Below are positions 17,666-25,282 of a stretch of 47,551 nucleotides of DNA, piece after piece. The notes beneath the pieces were generated by a model. It worked only from the letters and a program-made list of their open reading frames with translations. It was not told the origin of the DNA and ran no database searches. Origin of the DNA: Treponema sp. (lineage in GTDB: Bacteria; Spirochaetota; Spirochaetia; Treponematales; Treponemataceae); the NCBI GenBank assembly GCA_016292805.1, contig JAEDFM010000012.1, forward strand, positions 1 through 47,551. The letters run 5' to 3'. Numbering within the stretch: the stretch's first letter is position 1; each line of letters begins with the position of its first letter. Both the position numbers and the translations under genes were made by a program.

Positions 17666-18592
17666 ATGTATAAATTAAAAATTGTTTTATTAATTTCATT
17701 ACAGCTGTTATGTTCGTGTCTTTTTTATTCTGAAGAAATATTCCACTTTGATTTTCATAATGATGTTAATCTAAGAAAAACTGATGTAAAGAATTTTTTG
17801 GAATCTTCCAGTTCATTAAATTTTAATTTAATAACATTTGATGAACTGGAAGCATTAAATAAATATGATGCTATTCAGGTATACAATATTGTAAAAAACA
17901 AAGAACCAGACATTACAAATCGAACTTGGGCTGGTAATATAGATTACATCTATAAAGAAAATAGTCAAATTGAAGTTAATGAAATGAAGCTTACAAAAAT
18001 ATTAATATATATGGAAGGCTATGTAGATATATATCCAGGTTTCTGTGTTTATGTGAATTTAGATGACTCCTATAATTTGCATCATACTTTTATAAATAAG
18101 AAAGTTGTTCAGAATATTTTTGATGAAAATGGTAAAAGGTATTTTCTTATTAAGGATTATTACGACTTTCAAATCTATCCTGCTCCATCTTTTGATATCA
18201 TAGACGGTGGTTTGTATGACTATTATTATACAAGATTATTTATAAACTACATTGATGAAAACTCAAAGCAAGTTATGTTTTATGACATCTATTCTGGTAA
18301 AAGCGGAACAGTTTTACAATTACCTCCATTATATAAACCTGAATTATATTGGGGCTTTGATACAAAAGAACTTGATACCCTTGGCACTCTGGGACTTGTC
18401 CCCGTAAAAACAGAAAACAAAGTTAATGAAAAAGGTTTTGTATATCGCCAGGTTATTGATGGGCGTGACTGGGAAGGTCATGTTTATAAAAGAGATACTC
18501 TTTATCTTATAGATTACAACTTTGACGGAACAAGAAAAAAAGGCATCTATAAATTAATGGGCGATACTTTTGAATTCTATCCAGATCTTTAA
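17666..18592 (+). CDS. Exported protein, candidate immunity or accessory factor for the RHS protein
   Basis: A 308-residue protein starting at ATG 17666, eleven bases after the RHS stop, with AAGGAGA upstream. The N-terminus is a signal peptide with a possible lipobox (LLCSC, Cys18). The mature part is rich in Tyr, Asp and Asn and has no recognised motif; IYPGFCVYVNLDD, YYYTRLFINYIDENSKQ and a C-terminal DYNFDGTRKKGIYKLMGDTF stand out. The gene directly behind an RHS toxin is commonly its immunity gene, and a periplasmic location would fit a toxin acting on the cell envelope. It might equally be another substrate or a chaperone. It is the last gene of the operon. Function unproven. Confidence 0.6.
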   Translation: MYKLKIVLLISLQLLCSCLFYSEEIFHFDFHNDVNLRKTDVKNFLESSSSLNFNLITFDELEALNKYDAIQVYNIVKNKEPDITNRTWAGNIDYIYKENSQIEVNEMKLTKILIYMEGYVDIYPGFCVYVNLDDSYNLHHTFINKKVVQNIFDENGKRYFLIKDYYDFQIYPAPSFDIIDGGLYDYYYTRLFINYIDENSKQVMFYDIYSGKSGTVLQLPPLYKPELYWGFDTKELDTLGTLGLVPVKTENKVNEKGFVYRQVIDGRDWEGHVYKRDTLYLIDYNFDGTRKKGIYKLMGDTFEFYPDL

Positions 18593-18606
18593 GTTAAATT
18601 GAATTT

Positions 18607-18662
18607 CCCCACTGAAGTGGGCGTTGTGGGCAACTTGTAATCCTTAGTGCCCCCAGAGGGGG
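18607..18662 (+). terminator. Pair of GC-rich hairpins after the RHS operon
   Basis: CCCACT/AGTGGG with a GA loop (18608-18621) and CCCCC/GGGGG with an AGA loop (18650-18662) follow the last operon gene by 15 and 57 bases. They stand out against the AT-rich neighbourhood. Without a T-run they could terminate, stabilise the mRNA 3' end, or be the left margin of the insertion-sequence remnant. Confidence 0.4.
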
Positions 18663-18720
18663 TAGTGGAAAACGCTGCAGGTGTTTTGATCTTCACCCCT
18701 AAAAAGTAACACAGTTAAAA

Positions 18721-18785
18721 TCGACTGGTGCCGAAAAGGTGACAGATATGGAGTCAAAAATGGAAAGCGGTAGCGTACCAGTCGA
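18721..18785 (+). other. Structured leader of the insertion-sequence remnant
   Basis: Nine-base arms TCGACTGGT (18721-18729) and ACCAGTCGA (18777-18785) enclose a purine-rich 47-base loop with minor internal pairings (TGAC/GTCA). The element is more GC-rich than the flanking operon and directly precedes the transposase fragment, so it is probably the 5' untranslated part of that insertion sequence rather than a host regulatory RNA. Confidence 0.4.
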
Positions 18786-18813
18786 GACAAGAATAAATGC
18801 CCTCTGTGTCAAG

Positions 18814-18843
18814 ATAGATGTCGCCTGAGGGAGGGGCATCTAT
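18814..18843 (+). promoter_or_regulatory. Hairpin holding the ribosome-binding site of the transposase fragment
   Basis: ATAGATG (18814-18820) pairs with CATCTAT (18837-18843), placing the strong GAGGGAGGGG ribosome site in the 16-base loop and the ATG directly after the stem. Such a layout can limit transposase translation. Confidence 0.45.
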
Positions 18844-19261
18844 ATGAAGTATACAACAACATTTAAGAAAGCAGTACTAAGAAAAGTATTGCCGCCAGAA
18901 AACAGAAATGTTCATTCTGTTGCAGTGGAATTTGGTGTGGGAGAAATGACAATTCACCGATGGTTTTCGCAAGTAAAAGACGGTACAATAAGTTTTGAAC
19001 AGGGTGAAGAAAATCCAAGTGGACAGCGTAATATGACTGAGAAGCTAAATATTCTTCTTGAGTATCAAAAAAATACCTCAGGAACAGAATGGAGAATGGC
19101 TACGGCAAAACGGTCTGCACGAAGAACACTTAAACCTGTTCCAGCAGGAAATAACGAAACTTATGGCAGACAAATCAGACGACAAAGACTGCAAAATCAA
19201 AGAACTTAAAAAACAACTTGCGGTTTACAAAATTAAAGATGTTTCGGTAACTGTGAAATAG
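18844..19261 (+). pseudogene. Decayed IS3-type transposase orfA (frameshifted and truncated)
   Basis: The first ~75 codons encode a helix-turn-helix protein (FKKAVLRKVLPPENR, HSVAVEFGVGEMTIHRWF) typical of orfA of IS3-like elements. A run of seven A at 19067-19073 shifts the frame. After it, the alternative frame continues the family pattern (GEWLRQNGLHEEHLNLFQQE, then DKSDDKDCKIKELKKQL). Removing one A would join the two parts. Homology stops near 19217, where a 26-base piece of the local structured repeat begins (19212-19237), and the frame ends at TAG 19259. No orfB with DDE residues follows, so the element is dead. A programmed frameshift is possible in principle, but orfA slippage normally occurs at its end. 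Confidence 0.75.
19212..19237 (-). repeat. 26-base fragment of the 145-bp structured repeat
   Basis: Identical to the distal 26 bases of the repeat copies at 47176-47465 (the segment with TTGCGGTTTACAAAATT). It is fused to the broken transposase gene, so the junction marks either an insertion boundary or a deletion between an insertion sequence and a repeat copy. Confidence 0.7.
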
Positions 19262-19268
19262 TTTAAAA

Positions 19269-19297
19269 AAAAACCGTGGTCGTTGGCCACGGTTTTT
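19269..19297. terminator. Strong bidirectional terminator
   Basis: Arms AAAAACCGTGG and CCACGGTTTTT (11 pairs) with a seven-base loop and A/T runs on both sides. It would terminate putP on the minus strand and any readthrough from the RHS operon on plus. Confidence 0.88.
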
Positions 19298-19328
19298 CAT
19301 TTTAACTGAAAGTTAAGGCTTTGCTTAG

Positions 19329-20816
19329 TTAGTCAGCCATGTTTTTATATTCCTCGAACTTTGCAGCAACTTCTTCGTTCTGTTTTGTACAGAGAGAAAC
19401 TACAACTGTAACGATTAAACAGATAAGGAATGCTGGAACGATTTCGTAAAGTCCAAAGATTGGATTTACTGATGCTGGAATATAATGCCAAACTACATCT
19501 ACAACACCACCACAAACAAGACCTGCAATTGCACCAGGCGCTGTTGTACGTTTCCAGTAAAGTGCTAACAATACTAATGGACCAAATGTTCCACCAAATC
19601 CTGACCATGCAAATGATACAAGATTAAAGATAGAAGAACTTGGATTAAGAGAAAGAAGCAATGCAATCAAAGCAATAAGGAATACTGTAAAGCGGCTTAC
19701 TATAAGAACATCTTTTTCTTCTGCATCTTTTTTAATCAAGCCTTTGAAAATATCCTGGCTAACGGCAGAAGATGCAGCAAGAAGCTGAGAGTCTGCTGTA
19801 GACATAGACGCTGCAAGAATTGCACAAAGGAATATACCTGCAATGAATGCTGGATACATGTTCTGCATTGTTGCAGAGAATACAGTTTCTGCACTTACTG
19901 AATCCAATGTAATTCCGTATTTCTTTAAGTAAACTGTACCCAGTGTACCAATAAGAATTGCACCGATGTAAGAAATTACCATCCAGATAATACCAATGCG
20001 GCGTGCTTTACCGATTTCTGAGTTAGAACGGATTCCCATAAAGCGAACAATAATGTGTGGCATACCAAAGTAGCCAAGGCCCCAAGCCAAAGCTGAAACA
20101 ATACCCATGCCGTTGAAAGCCTGAAGTTCTGTGCCAGTTACTTCCTGGAAGTTTTTGAATACCTGAGCTGTGTTGCCTGTTCCAATTACGAATACTGCAA
20201 TAATTGTTGAAACTACGAATGCAATGAAAATCAATGAACCCTGGATAAAGTCTGTTGTACAAACGGCTGTGTAACCACCTGTTACTGTGTAACAAAGAAT
20301 TACAACAAGCCCAATTGCCAAACCTGCATGGTAGTTGATTCCGAATACAGAGTTGAACAATTTAGCACAAGCTACAAATCCTGATGCTGTATATATAGTA
20401 AAGAACAATACGATGAAAATTACAGATACAACTGAAAGCAAGTGTGTTTTGTCGTTGAAACGGTTAGAAAGGAATTCTGGAATTGTAATTGAATCACCAA
20501 AAGTAATAGAACATTTGCGTAATGGTTTTGCAACAAACAACCAGCTCAAGTATGTTCCTAAAATAAGACCTACTGCTGTCCAGATAGATTCCTGAACTCC
20601 ACCTAAGTAACAGAGACCTGGAAGTCCCATTAAAAGCCATGCTGAAGAGTCAGAAGCTTCTGCTGAAAGTGCTGTTACCCAAGGACCAACTTTACGTCCG
20701 CCTAAGAAGAAGTCAGCTGAACTGTTGTTCTTGCTGGCATTTCTTAATCCAACATAAATCATTACACCAAGATAAAGGATAAAAGCTATTAACTTGGCAA
20801 TAAACTGTGCTGTCAT
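19329..20816 (-). CDS. putP: Sodium/proline symporter (SSS family)
   Basis: The start is set at the ATG whose complement is 20814-20816, because AGGTGG lies seven bases upstream; a GTG nine bases earlier would overlap that site. The 495-residue protein has the ~13 transmembrane segments of solute:sodium symporters and PutP signatures: DFFLGGRKVGPWVTALSAEASDSS, TIPEFLSNRFND, ILCYTVTGGYTAVCTTDFIQG, and FAWSGFGGTFGPLVLLALYW. It imports proline driven by Na+. No proline dehydrogenase is nearby, so proline may serve osmoprotection or protein synthesis. The gene stands alone, divergent from mrp, and ends at a strong terminator. Confidence 0.93.
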   Translation of the reverse strand: MTAQFIAKLIAFILYLGVMIYVGLRNASKNNSSADFFLGGRKVGPWVTALSAEASDSSAWLLMGLPGLCYLGGVQESIWTAVGLILGTYLSWLFVAKPLRKCSITFGDSITIPEFLSNRFNDKTHLLSVVSVIFIVLFFTIYTASGFVACAKLFNSVFGINYHAGLAIGLVVILCYTVTGGYTAVCTTDFIQGSLIFIAFVVSTIIAVFVIGTGNTAQVFKNFQEVTGTELQAFNGMGIVSALAWGLGYFGMPHIIVRFMGIRSNSEIGKARRIGIIWMVISYIGAILIGTLGTVYLKKYGITLDSVSAETVFSATMQNMYPAFIAGIFLCAILAASMSTADSQLLAASSAVSQDIFKGLIKKDAEEKDVLIVSRFTVFLIALIALLLSLNPSSSIFNLVSFAWSGFGGTFGPLVLLALYWKRTTAPGAIAGLVCGGVVDVVWHYIPASVNPIFGLYEIVPAFLICLIVTVVVSLCTKQNEEVAAKFEEYKNMAD

Positions 20817-21082
20817 AACGACCACCTTTTTTGAAAATAGTTTGCATAAGTATACAAAAAAATCGAATAAATATACATACCTTTAGACCTGTAAACTGTT
20901 GGAAAAACCATAAATTGCAGTGATTTTTACAAATTTCTTCTATAACTATTCCTTGAATTTCGTATTTAATATCCATATATTTAATAAAAGGTAAAGTTTA
21001 AAAATGCCTTATGCATTTTTTCTTAAGGCTTTGCTATAAATCAACGCACGCTTTGTCCGGCGTGCCTGCTCAGGAGCTATAT
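20817..21082. other. Divergent intergenic region between putP and mrp
   Basis: This 266-base AT-rich gap has no convincing gene. It should hold the putP promoter on minus and the mrp promoter on plus, but no core promoter stands out enough to call. The last 80 bases contain the hairpins described in the next entry. Confidence 0.4.
21001..21065 (+). promoter_or_regulatory. mrp leader with alternative hairpins
   Basis: AAAATGC/GCATTTT (21001-21019) followed by T-rich sequence resembles an intrinsic terminator. It conflicts with an alternative pairing GCCTTA (21006-21011)/TAAGGC (21024-21029). A third stem GCACGC/GCGTGC (21046-21065) ends seven bases before the AGGAG ribosome site of mrp. The arrangement could be an attenuator. 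Confidence 0.4.
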
Positions 21083-21910
21083 ATGGCAGATTGTAATCAC
21101 GAATGTGGTTCATGTGAAAAAAGCTGTTCAGAAAGAGATTTGAAAGCTTACCTTCACAAAGACAGTAAGGTTAAAAAGGTTATTGGTATTGTAAGTGGAA
21201 AGGGTGGAGTTGGAAAATCACTTGTAACTTCTCTTCTTGCAAGCAAAGTAAATAGAGATGGATTTAAATCAGCTATTCTTGATGCTGATATTACTGGTCC
21301 TTCAATTCCAGAAAGCTTTGGTGTTGGTGATATTAGAGCTGAAGCTGTGGAAGGACAGGATGCATTAAAGCCTGTTGTAACAGATTCTGGAATTCAGCTT
21401 ATGTCTATGAACTTCCTCTTACAGAATGCTAACGATCCTGTAATTTGGCGCGGACCTGTAATTGCAGGTGCAGTAAAACAGTTCTGGACTGATGTAATCT
21501 GGAATGATGTTGATTTTATGTTTGTAGATATGCCACCTGGAACTGGTGATGTACCTCTTACTGTATTCCAGTCACTTCCTGTTGATGGAATCATCATTGT
21601 TTCTTCACCACAGCAGCTTGTTCGCGTAATTGTAGAAAAGGCTGTAAACATGGCAAATATGATGAATGTACCTATTCTTGGTCTTGTAGAAAATATGAGC
21701 TATGTAAAATGTCCTAACTGTGATGAAAAAATTACAGTATTTGGAAAATCTAACATTGATGAAATTGCAAAGAGCTTCAATATTCCTGTTCTTGCTCGTC
21801 TTCCAATGGAAGAAGCTACAAGCTGTGCTGTAGACGCTGGTGATGTAGAAAGTCTTGATATTCCAGAACTTGAAGAAGCAGCAAAGAAAGTTGAATCTTT
21901 ATTGAAATAG
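21083..21910 (+). CDS. mrp: Mrp/NBP35-family iron-sulfur cluster carrier ATPase
   Basis: ATG 21083 is preferred because AGGAG (21072-21076) precedes it and the protein then begins with a cysteine cluster (C4, C8, C11, C15 in MADCNHECGSCEKSC). The 275-residue product has the deviant Walker A GKGGVGKS at 39-46, the DADITGPS switch, MPPGTGDVPLT, and a C-terminal CPNC motif that binds a bridging Fe-S cluster in dimers. Mrp/ApbC proteins transfer Fe-S clusters to apoproteins. The N-terminal cysteine motif is like that of NBP35-type members and often occurs in anaerobes. It is followed by a structured repeat and the TrpR-like gene. Confidence 0.92.
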   Translation: MADCNHECGSCEKSCSERDLKAYLHKDSKVKKVIGIVSGKGGVGKSLVTSLLASKVNRDGFKSAILDADITGPSIPESFGVGDIRAEAVEGQDALKPVVTDSGIQLMSMNFLLQNANDPVIWRGPVIAGAVKQFWTDVIWNDVDFMFVDMPPGTGDVPLTVFQSLPVDGIIIVSSPQQLVRVIVEKAVNMANMMNVPILGLVENMSYVKCPNCDEKITVFGKSNIDEIAKSFNIPVLARLPMEEATSCAVDAGDVESLDIPELEEAAKKVESLLK

Positions 21911-21912
21911 TC

Positions 21913-22049
21913 TTTAATTTTGTAAACCGCAAGTTGTTTCAACAACTGAGGATTTACAAAACGTTCGCGCAAGCGAACAGGTAAATAGATAGAGTTTTGT
22001 GAATAACTCAAGTTAAAATGAATAGTGCCATCTGCACTATTCATTTTAA
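21913..22049 (+). repeat. Structured repeat, copy A (four consecutive hairpins)
   Basis: This is the reverse complement of the two 145-bp units at 47176-47465, with scattered differences. It folds on the plus strand as four hairpins: TTTTGTAAA...TTTACAAAA with inner GTTGTT/AACAAC (about 21918-21961); GTTCGC-GCAA-GCGAAC (21963-21978), a GNRA-type loop; GAGTT/AACTC (about 21992-22009); and a 16-base perfect stem (22013-22028 with 22034-22049). The last stem differs from that in the other copies on both arms, yet pairing is kept. It lies between mrp and the TrpR-like gene. Confidence 0.8.
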
Positions 22050-22089
22050 TCGTTTGTATAAAAAAGGGTTTTGGGGTATACTTGTTTCT

Positions 22090-22422
22090 ATGAATGATAG
22101 CAAAGAAAACTCAGTAAATGAATCTCAAAACCCTGAATATGTAGATGAAACAATCCGCGAGTTGTGTCATTTAATTAAAGTGGCTGACAGTGAAGAATTT
22201 ACATATCAATTCTTTGTTAATCTTTTTACTGCACCAGAACGCAAAGATTTTGCTAACCGCTGGTTGCTGGTAAAGGAAATTGATAAGGGCACAACTCAAC
22301 GGGAAATTGCCAAAAAATTCAATATGTCTCTTTGTAAAATTACAAGAGGTTCAAAAGAATTACGCCAGCCAGACAGCGCCTTTAGAAAAATGCTTGATAT
22401 GCTGAACAGCACAAATCAATAA
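22090..22422 (+). CDS. TrpR/YerC/YecD-family DNA-binding protein
   Basis: A 110-residue, all-helical protein. ATG 22090 is the first start compatible with family length; earlier in-frame codons lie inside the repeat. The TrpR-type helix-turn-helix is visible as TTQREIAKKFNMSLCKITRGSKEL, preceded by FFVNLFTAPERKDFANRWLLVKEI. TrpR proper represses tryptophan genes with tryptophan as co-repressor, while YerC/YecD relatives have unknown ligands. No trp genes are in the window. The nearest ribosome-site-like stretch (GGGG, about 22073-22076) is rather far from the start, so initiation may be weak. Confidence 0.8.
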   Translation: MNDSKENSVNESQNPEYVDETIRELCHLIKVADSEEFTYQFFVNLFTAPERKDFANRWLLVKEIDKGTTQREIAKKFNMSLCKITRGSKELRQPDSAFRKMLDMLNSTNQ

Positions 22423-22509
22423 ATCTCTAAACAAATAATCCTAAACTCATCTTTATTTTCCTCCGATTAAACAAATATAGAAAACTTTTGTTTTTTTTGA
22501 GGGGAAATT

Positions 22510-25269
22510 ATGAATAAAAAAACAATTCTTCTTTTAATTGTTTTATCTTTAGCCTTTACTGCATGTAAATCTACTAAAGCTGCAGCAAAACTTACTCCAC
22601 ATCAGCTGCTTAAAAACAATATGATAGAACAGGCTAAAAATGAATTTATGGCACCAAGCGAAATCAATGAAATTGATGAAGACGGTAATACAGTGCTTCA
22701 TCTTGCAGCCCTTCGCAACGACGGTGACCTTTGTACATTCTTTATTATTAAAGGTGCAGATACTGAATTAAAGAATTACGAAAGTGATACAGCTTTACAT
22801 CTTGCAATCAAAAATGACTGTTTTACAGCTGCCAGAGCAATTATAAATATGGATTGCAAAAGTCTTATGTCTAGGGATCAGGATGGTAAATCTTGTCTGG
22901 ATTTAGGACTGGAAACTAACGATTCCTACTATGATATTTTCATTACAAAAGCAACTGGCGAAATCAGAGATGATGATGGTCAGTCTATTGTTCATTATTT
23001 TGTAACATCAAAAAATCTTAAGGCTGTAAAAGCTTGTATTGATAATGGTCTTGATATTTCTGTTAAAGATAACAATGGAAAAACACCATTGGATCTTGCT
23101 TTTGAAAAGCTTAACGATGATGTTTCTGTACAGATTGCTGCAGAGTTGATTCTTGGTGGTGCAGAAGAAGTTGATACAAATTTCTCTTACTTCCAGGAAA
23201 CAGTTGTTTCCCGCAATTACAGTGTTCGCTTTGATGACGGCCAGACTCCTCTCCACATTGCTGCCATCAATAATCATTCTGCAATTGCTAAATTCCTTTT
23301 GGAAAATGATGCTTCTACTTCAGCACAGGACAGCACTGGTGCTACACCATTGCACGAAGCTGTTCGTTACGGAAACACTGAAGTTGCAAAGCTTTTGCTT
23401 TCTGCCGGTGCAAATGTAAATGCTACAGATAATCTTGGTAAAACTCCAATTATGCTTATTATGCCTAAAGCCAAGGTTCATGACCTTTATACAACACTTA
23501 TTACATATAAAGCAGACTTAGGCCAGAAAGATATGTACGGTGATACAATTCTCCACATTGCCACAATGATGAAAGTTGATGTACAGGATCTTACTGTTCT
23601 TACAAATAATGGTGCCGATGTTAATGCCCGCAATAAAGAAGGTGTTACTCCATTACAGATTGCTGTTCAGAATGGTGATTTGAAGATTGTAAAGCTTCTT
23701 ACCGCAAACGGTGCAAATATTCATACAAAGGATACTTATGGTAATTCTCCATTAAGTATGGCTTTTGCAGGTTCAACAGAATTGTTTGAAGCTGTTGTAA
23801 ATACTTCTAATGCAACTTCTCAGGATTCTGATGGAAATACTCCACTTCATATTGCTCTTTTGAACTTTGCTCCATTGGCAAAAACTAAATACCTCATAAG
23901 TCTTACAAATGATGTTAACATCCGTAATATGGATGGCGATTCAGCATTGCTTATTGCGGCTAAAAACAATATGCGTGAAGTAGGGGAATTGCTGCTGGCA
24001 AAGAATGCTGACATCTTCTCTACAAATAAATCTAACTTTTCTCCATTGCGCTATGCGTTAAAGACAAGTGCAGTTCAGGACTGGCTTATTACTTCAAATA
24101 CAATTAAAGCTACAGATGGTTCTGGAAATACTGTTCTTCATTATGCCGCAGAATGGAAAATTGCAAAAGCAATCAATTCACTGCTTGTAAAAGGTGCTGA
24201 TATTAATGCCCGCAATGCAAATGGTGAAACTCCATTGTTTAATTCTGCAAAATCTAATTCTCCAAACATTATTCAGACTATTGTTGATGGCGGTGGAGAA
24301 ATTCAGGCTAGAGACAACTTAGGTTCTACTGCAATTCATGCGGCTGTTCGCTGGGATGCAGTAACTTCTATTGATAAACTTGTTTCTCTTGGAATTAATG
24401 TAAATGCACAGAATACTTCAGGTAAATCACCATTAGCAGAAGCTGCTGCCGCTGGAAAATTTGATATTGCAAAACGGCTTCTTGAGCTTGGTGCTGATCC
24501 AAACTCCTGCGATACTGAAGGTGTAACTATCCTTATGGATTCAATCCGTGGACTTAATATTAATAATGTTAAGCTTTTGCTTGAAAATGGTGCAAATCCA
24601 AATATGCAGGATATTAATGGTAAAAATGCATACCATGTAGCTGCACAGATGCAGAATAAAGAAATCATCAGATTGATTCGTAATGCAGGCGGAAATCCAC
24701 TTTCCCGTGATAAGATGGGAAATACTCCATTCTCAACAGTTTTGTATGCTGACAATAAGATTATTTCTGAAGTTCTGGGAAATTCAACAACAATTACAGA
24801 CAGCGATGGAAACACTCCAATTCATATTGTTGTAAAAGCTAATGCTTCTGATGATTTGCTCCGCTATCTTATTGGCCGTGGTTATCCTGTAGATACCCGC
24901 AATGCCGAAGGTTATACTCCATTGAACTGGGCAATTGAAAAAAATGATATTAAGACTGCTCTTGTATTACTTGAAAACGGAGCTAATCCATTCCAGTCAA
25001 TTGATAAGAAAGGAAACAACGGTGTAACAATTGCACTGGCGAATAAAAATAAGACAATGCTTTCGAATATTGTTAAATATGCGGGCAATCTAAGTGATGT
25101 GCAGGGAAATACAATCCTTCACTATGCTGCAAAATCAAGTACAGCGGCAGTCGTTAAGACTTTAATTTCTTACGGTTTGGATAAGAATGTTAAAAATGTT
25201 GCTGGCGATACTCCATACGATATTGCTATCCGCTGGAAGCATTCAGACATTGCTGAGCTGTTAAAATAA
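22510..25269 (+). CDS. Large ankyrin-repeat lipoprotein
   Basis: A 919-residue lipoprotein: signal peptide with Cys19 (LAFTAC), then about 25 ankyrin repeats spanning nearly the whole mature chain. Typical units are DGNTVLHLAALRNDG, GQTPLHIAAINNHSAIAKFLLEN and GATPLHEAVRYGNTEVAKLLLS. Many repeats carry the periodic D-x-x-G-N-T-P/I-L-H pattern. Ankyrin stacks bind proteins; as a membrane-anchored periplasmic or surface protein it might be a scaffold or host-interaction factor. GAGGGG (22500-22505) is the ribosome site. It is monocistronic and convergent with perR with only 13 bases between stops. The function is not specified by sequence. Confidence 0.9.
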   Translation: MNKKTILLLIVLSLAFTACKSTKAAAKLTPHQLLKNNMIEQAKNEFMAPSEINEIDEDGNTVLHLAALRNDGDLCTFFIIKGADTELKNYESDTALHLAIKNDCFTAARAIINMDCKSLMSRDQDGKSCLDLGLETNDSYYDIFITKATGEIRDDDGQSIVHYFVTSKNLKAVKACIDNGLDISVKDNNGKTPLDLAFEKLNDDVSVQIAAELILGGAEEVDTNFSYFQETVVSRNYSVRFDDGQTPLHIAAINNHSAIAKFLLENDASTSAQDSTGATPLHEAVRYGNTEVAKLLLSAGANVNATDNLGKTPIMLIMPKAKVHDLYTTLITYKADLGQKDMYGDTILHIATMMKVDVQDLTVLTNNGADVNARNKEGVTPLQIAVQNGDLKIVKLLTANGANIHTKDTYGNSPLSMAFAGSTELFEAVVNTSNATSQDSDGNTPLHIALLNFAPLAKTKYLISLTNDVNIRNMDGDSALLIAAKNNMREVGELLLAKNADIFSTNKSNFSPLRYALKTSAVQDWLITSNTIKATDGSGNTVLHYAAEWKIAKAINSLLVKGADINARNANGETPLFNSAKSNSPNIIQTIVDGGGEIQARDNLGSTAIHAAVRWDAVTSIDKLVSLGINVNAQNTSGKSPLAEAAAAGKFDIAKRLLELGADPNSCDTEGVTILMDSIRGLNINNVKLLLENGANPNMQDINGKNAYHVAAQMQNKEIIRLIRNAGGNPLSRDKMGNTPFSTVLYADNKIISEVLGNSTTITDSDGNTPIHIVVKANASDDLLRYLIGRGYPVDTRNAEGYTPLNWAIEKNDIKTALVLLENGANPFQSIDKKGNNGVTIALANKNKTMLSNIVKYAGNLSDVQGNTILHYAAKSSTAAVVKTLISYGLDKNVKNVAGDTPYDIAIRWKHSDIAELLK

Positions 25270-25282
25270 AAGACTGATAGTT

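Noticed and set aside
20817..20976. Open frame on the minus strand extending upstream of putP
   Set aside because: It overlaps the putP start in another frame, has no ribosome site and reads as AT-rich noise.
21913..22049. Possible integron attC-like site, since the first hairpin has imperfect complementary ends
   Set aside because: The characteristic RYYYAAC/GTTRRRY core sites are missing, there is no integrase gene, and the element has three more hairpins.
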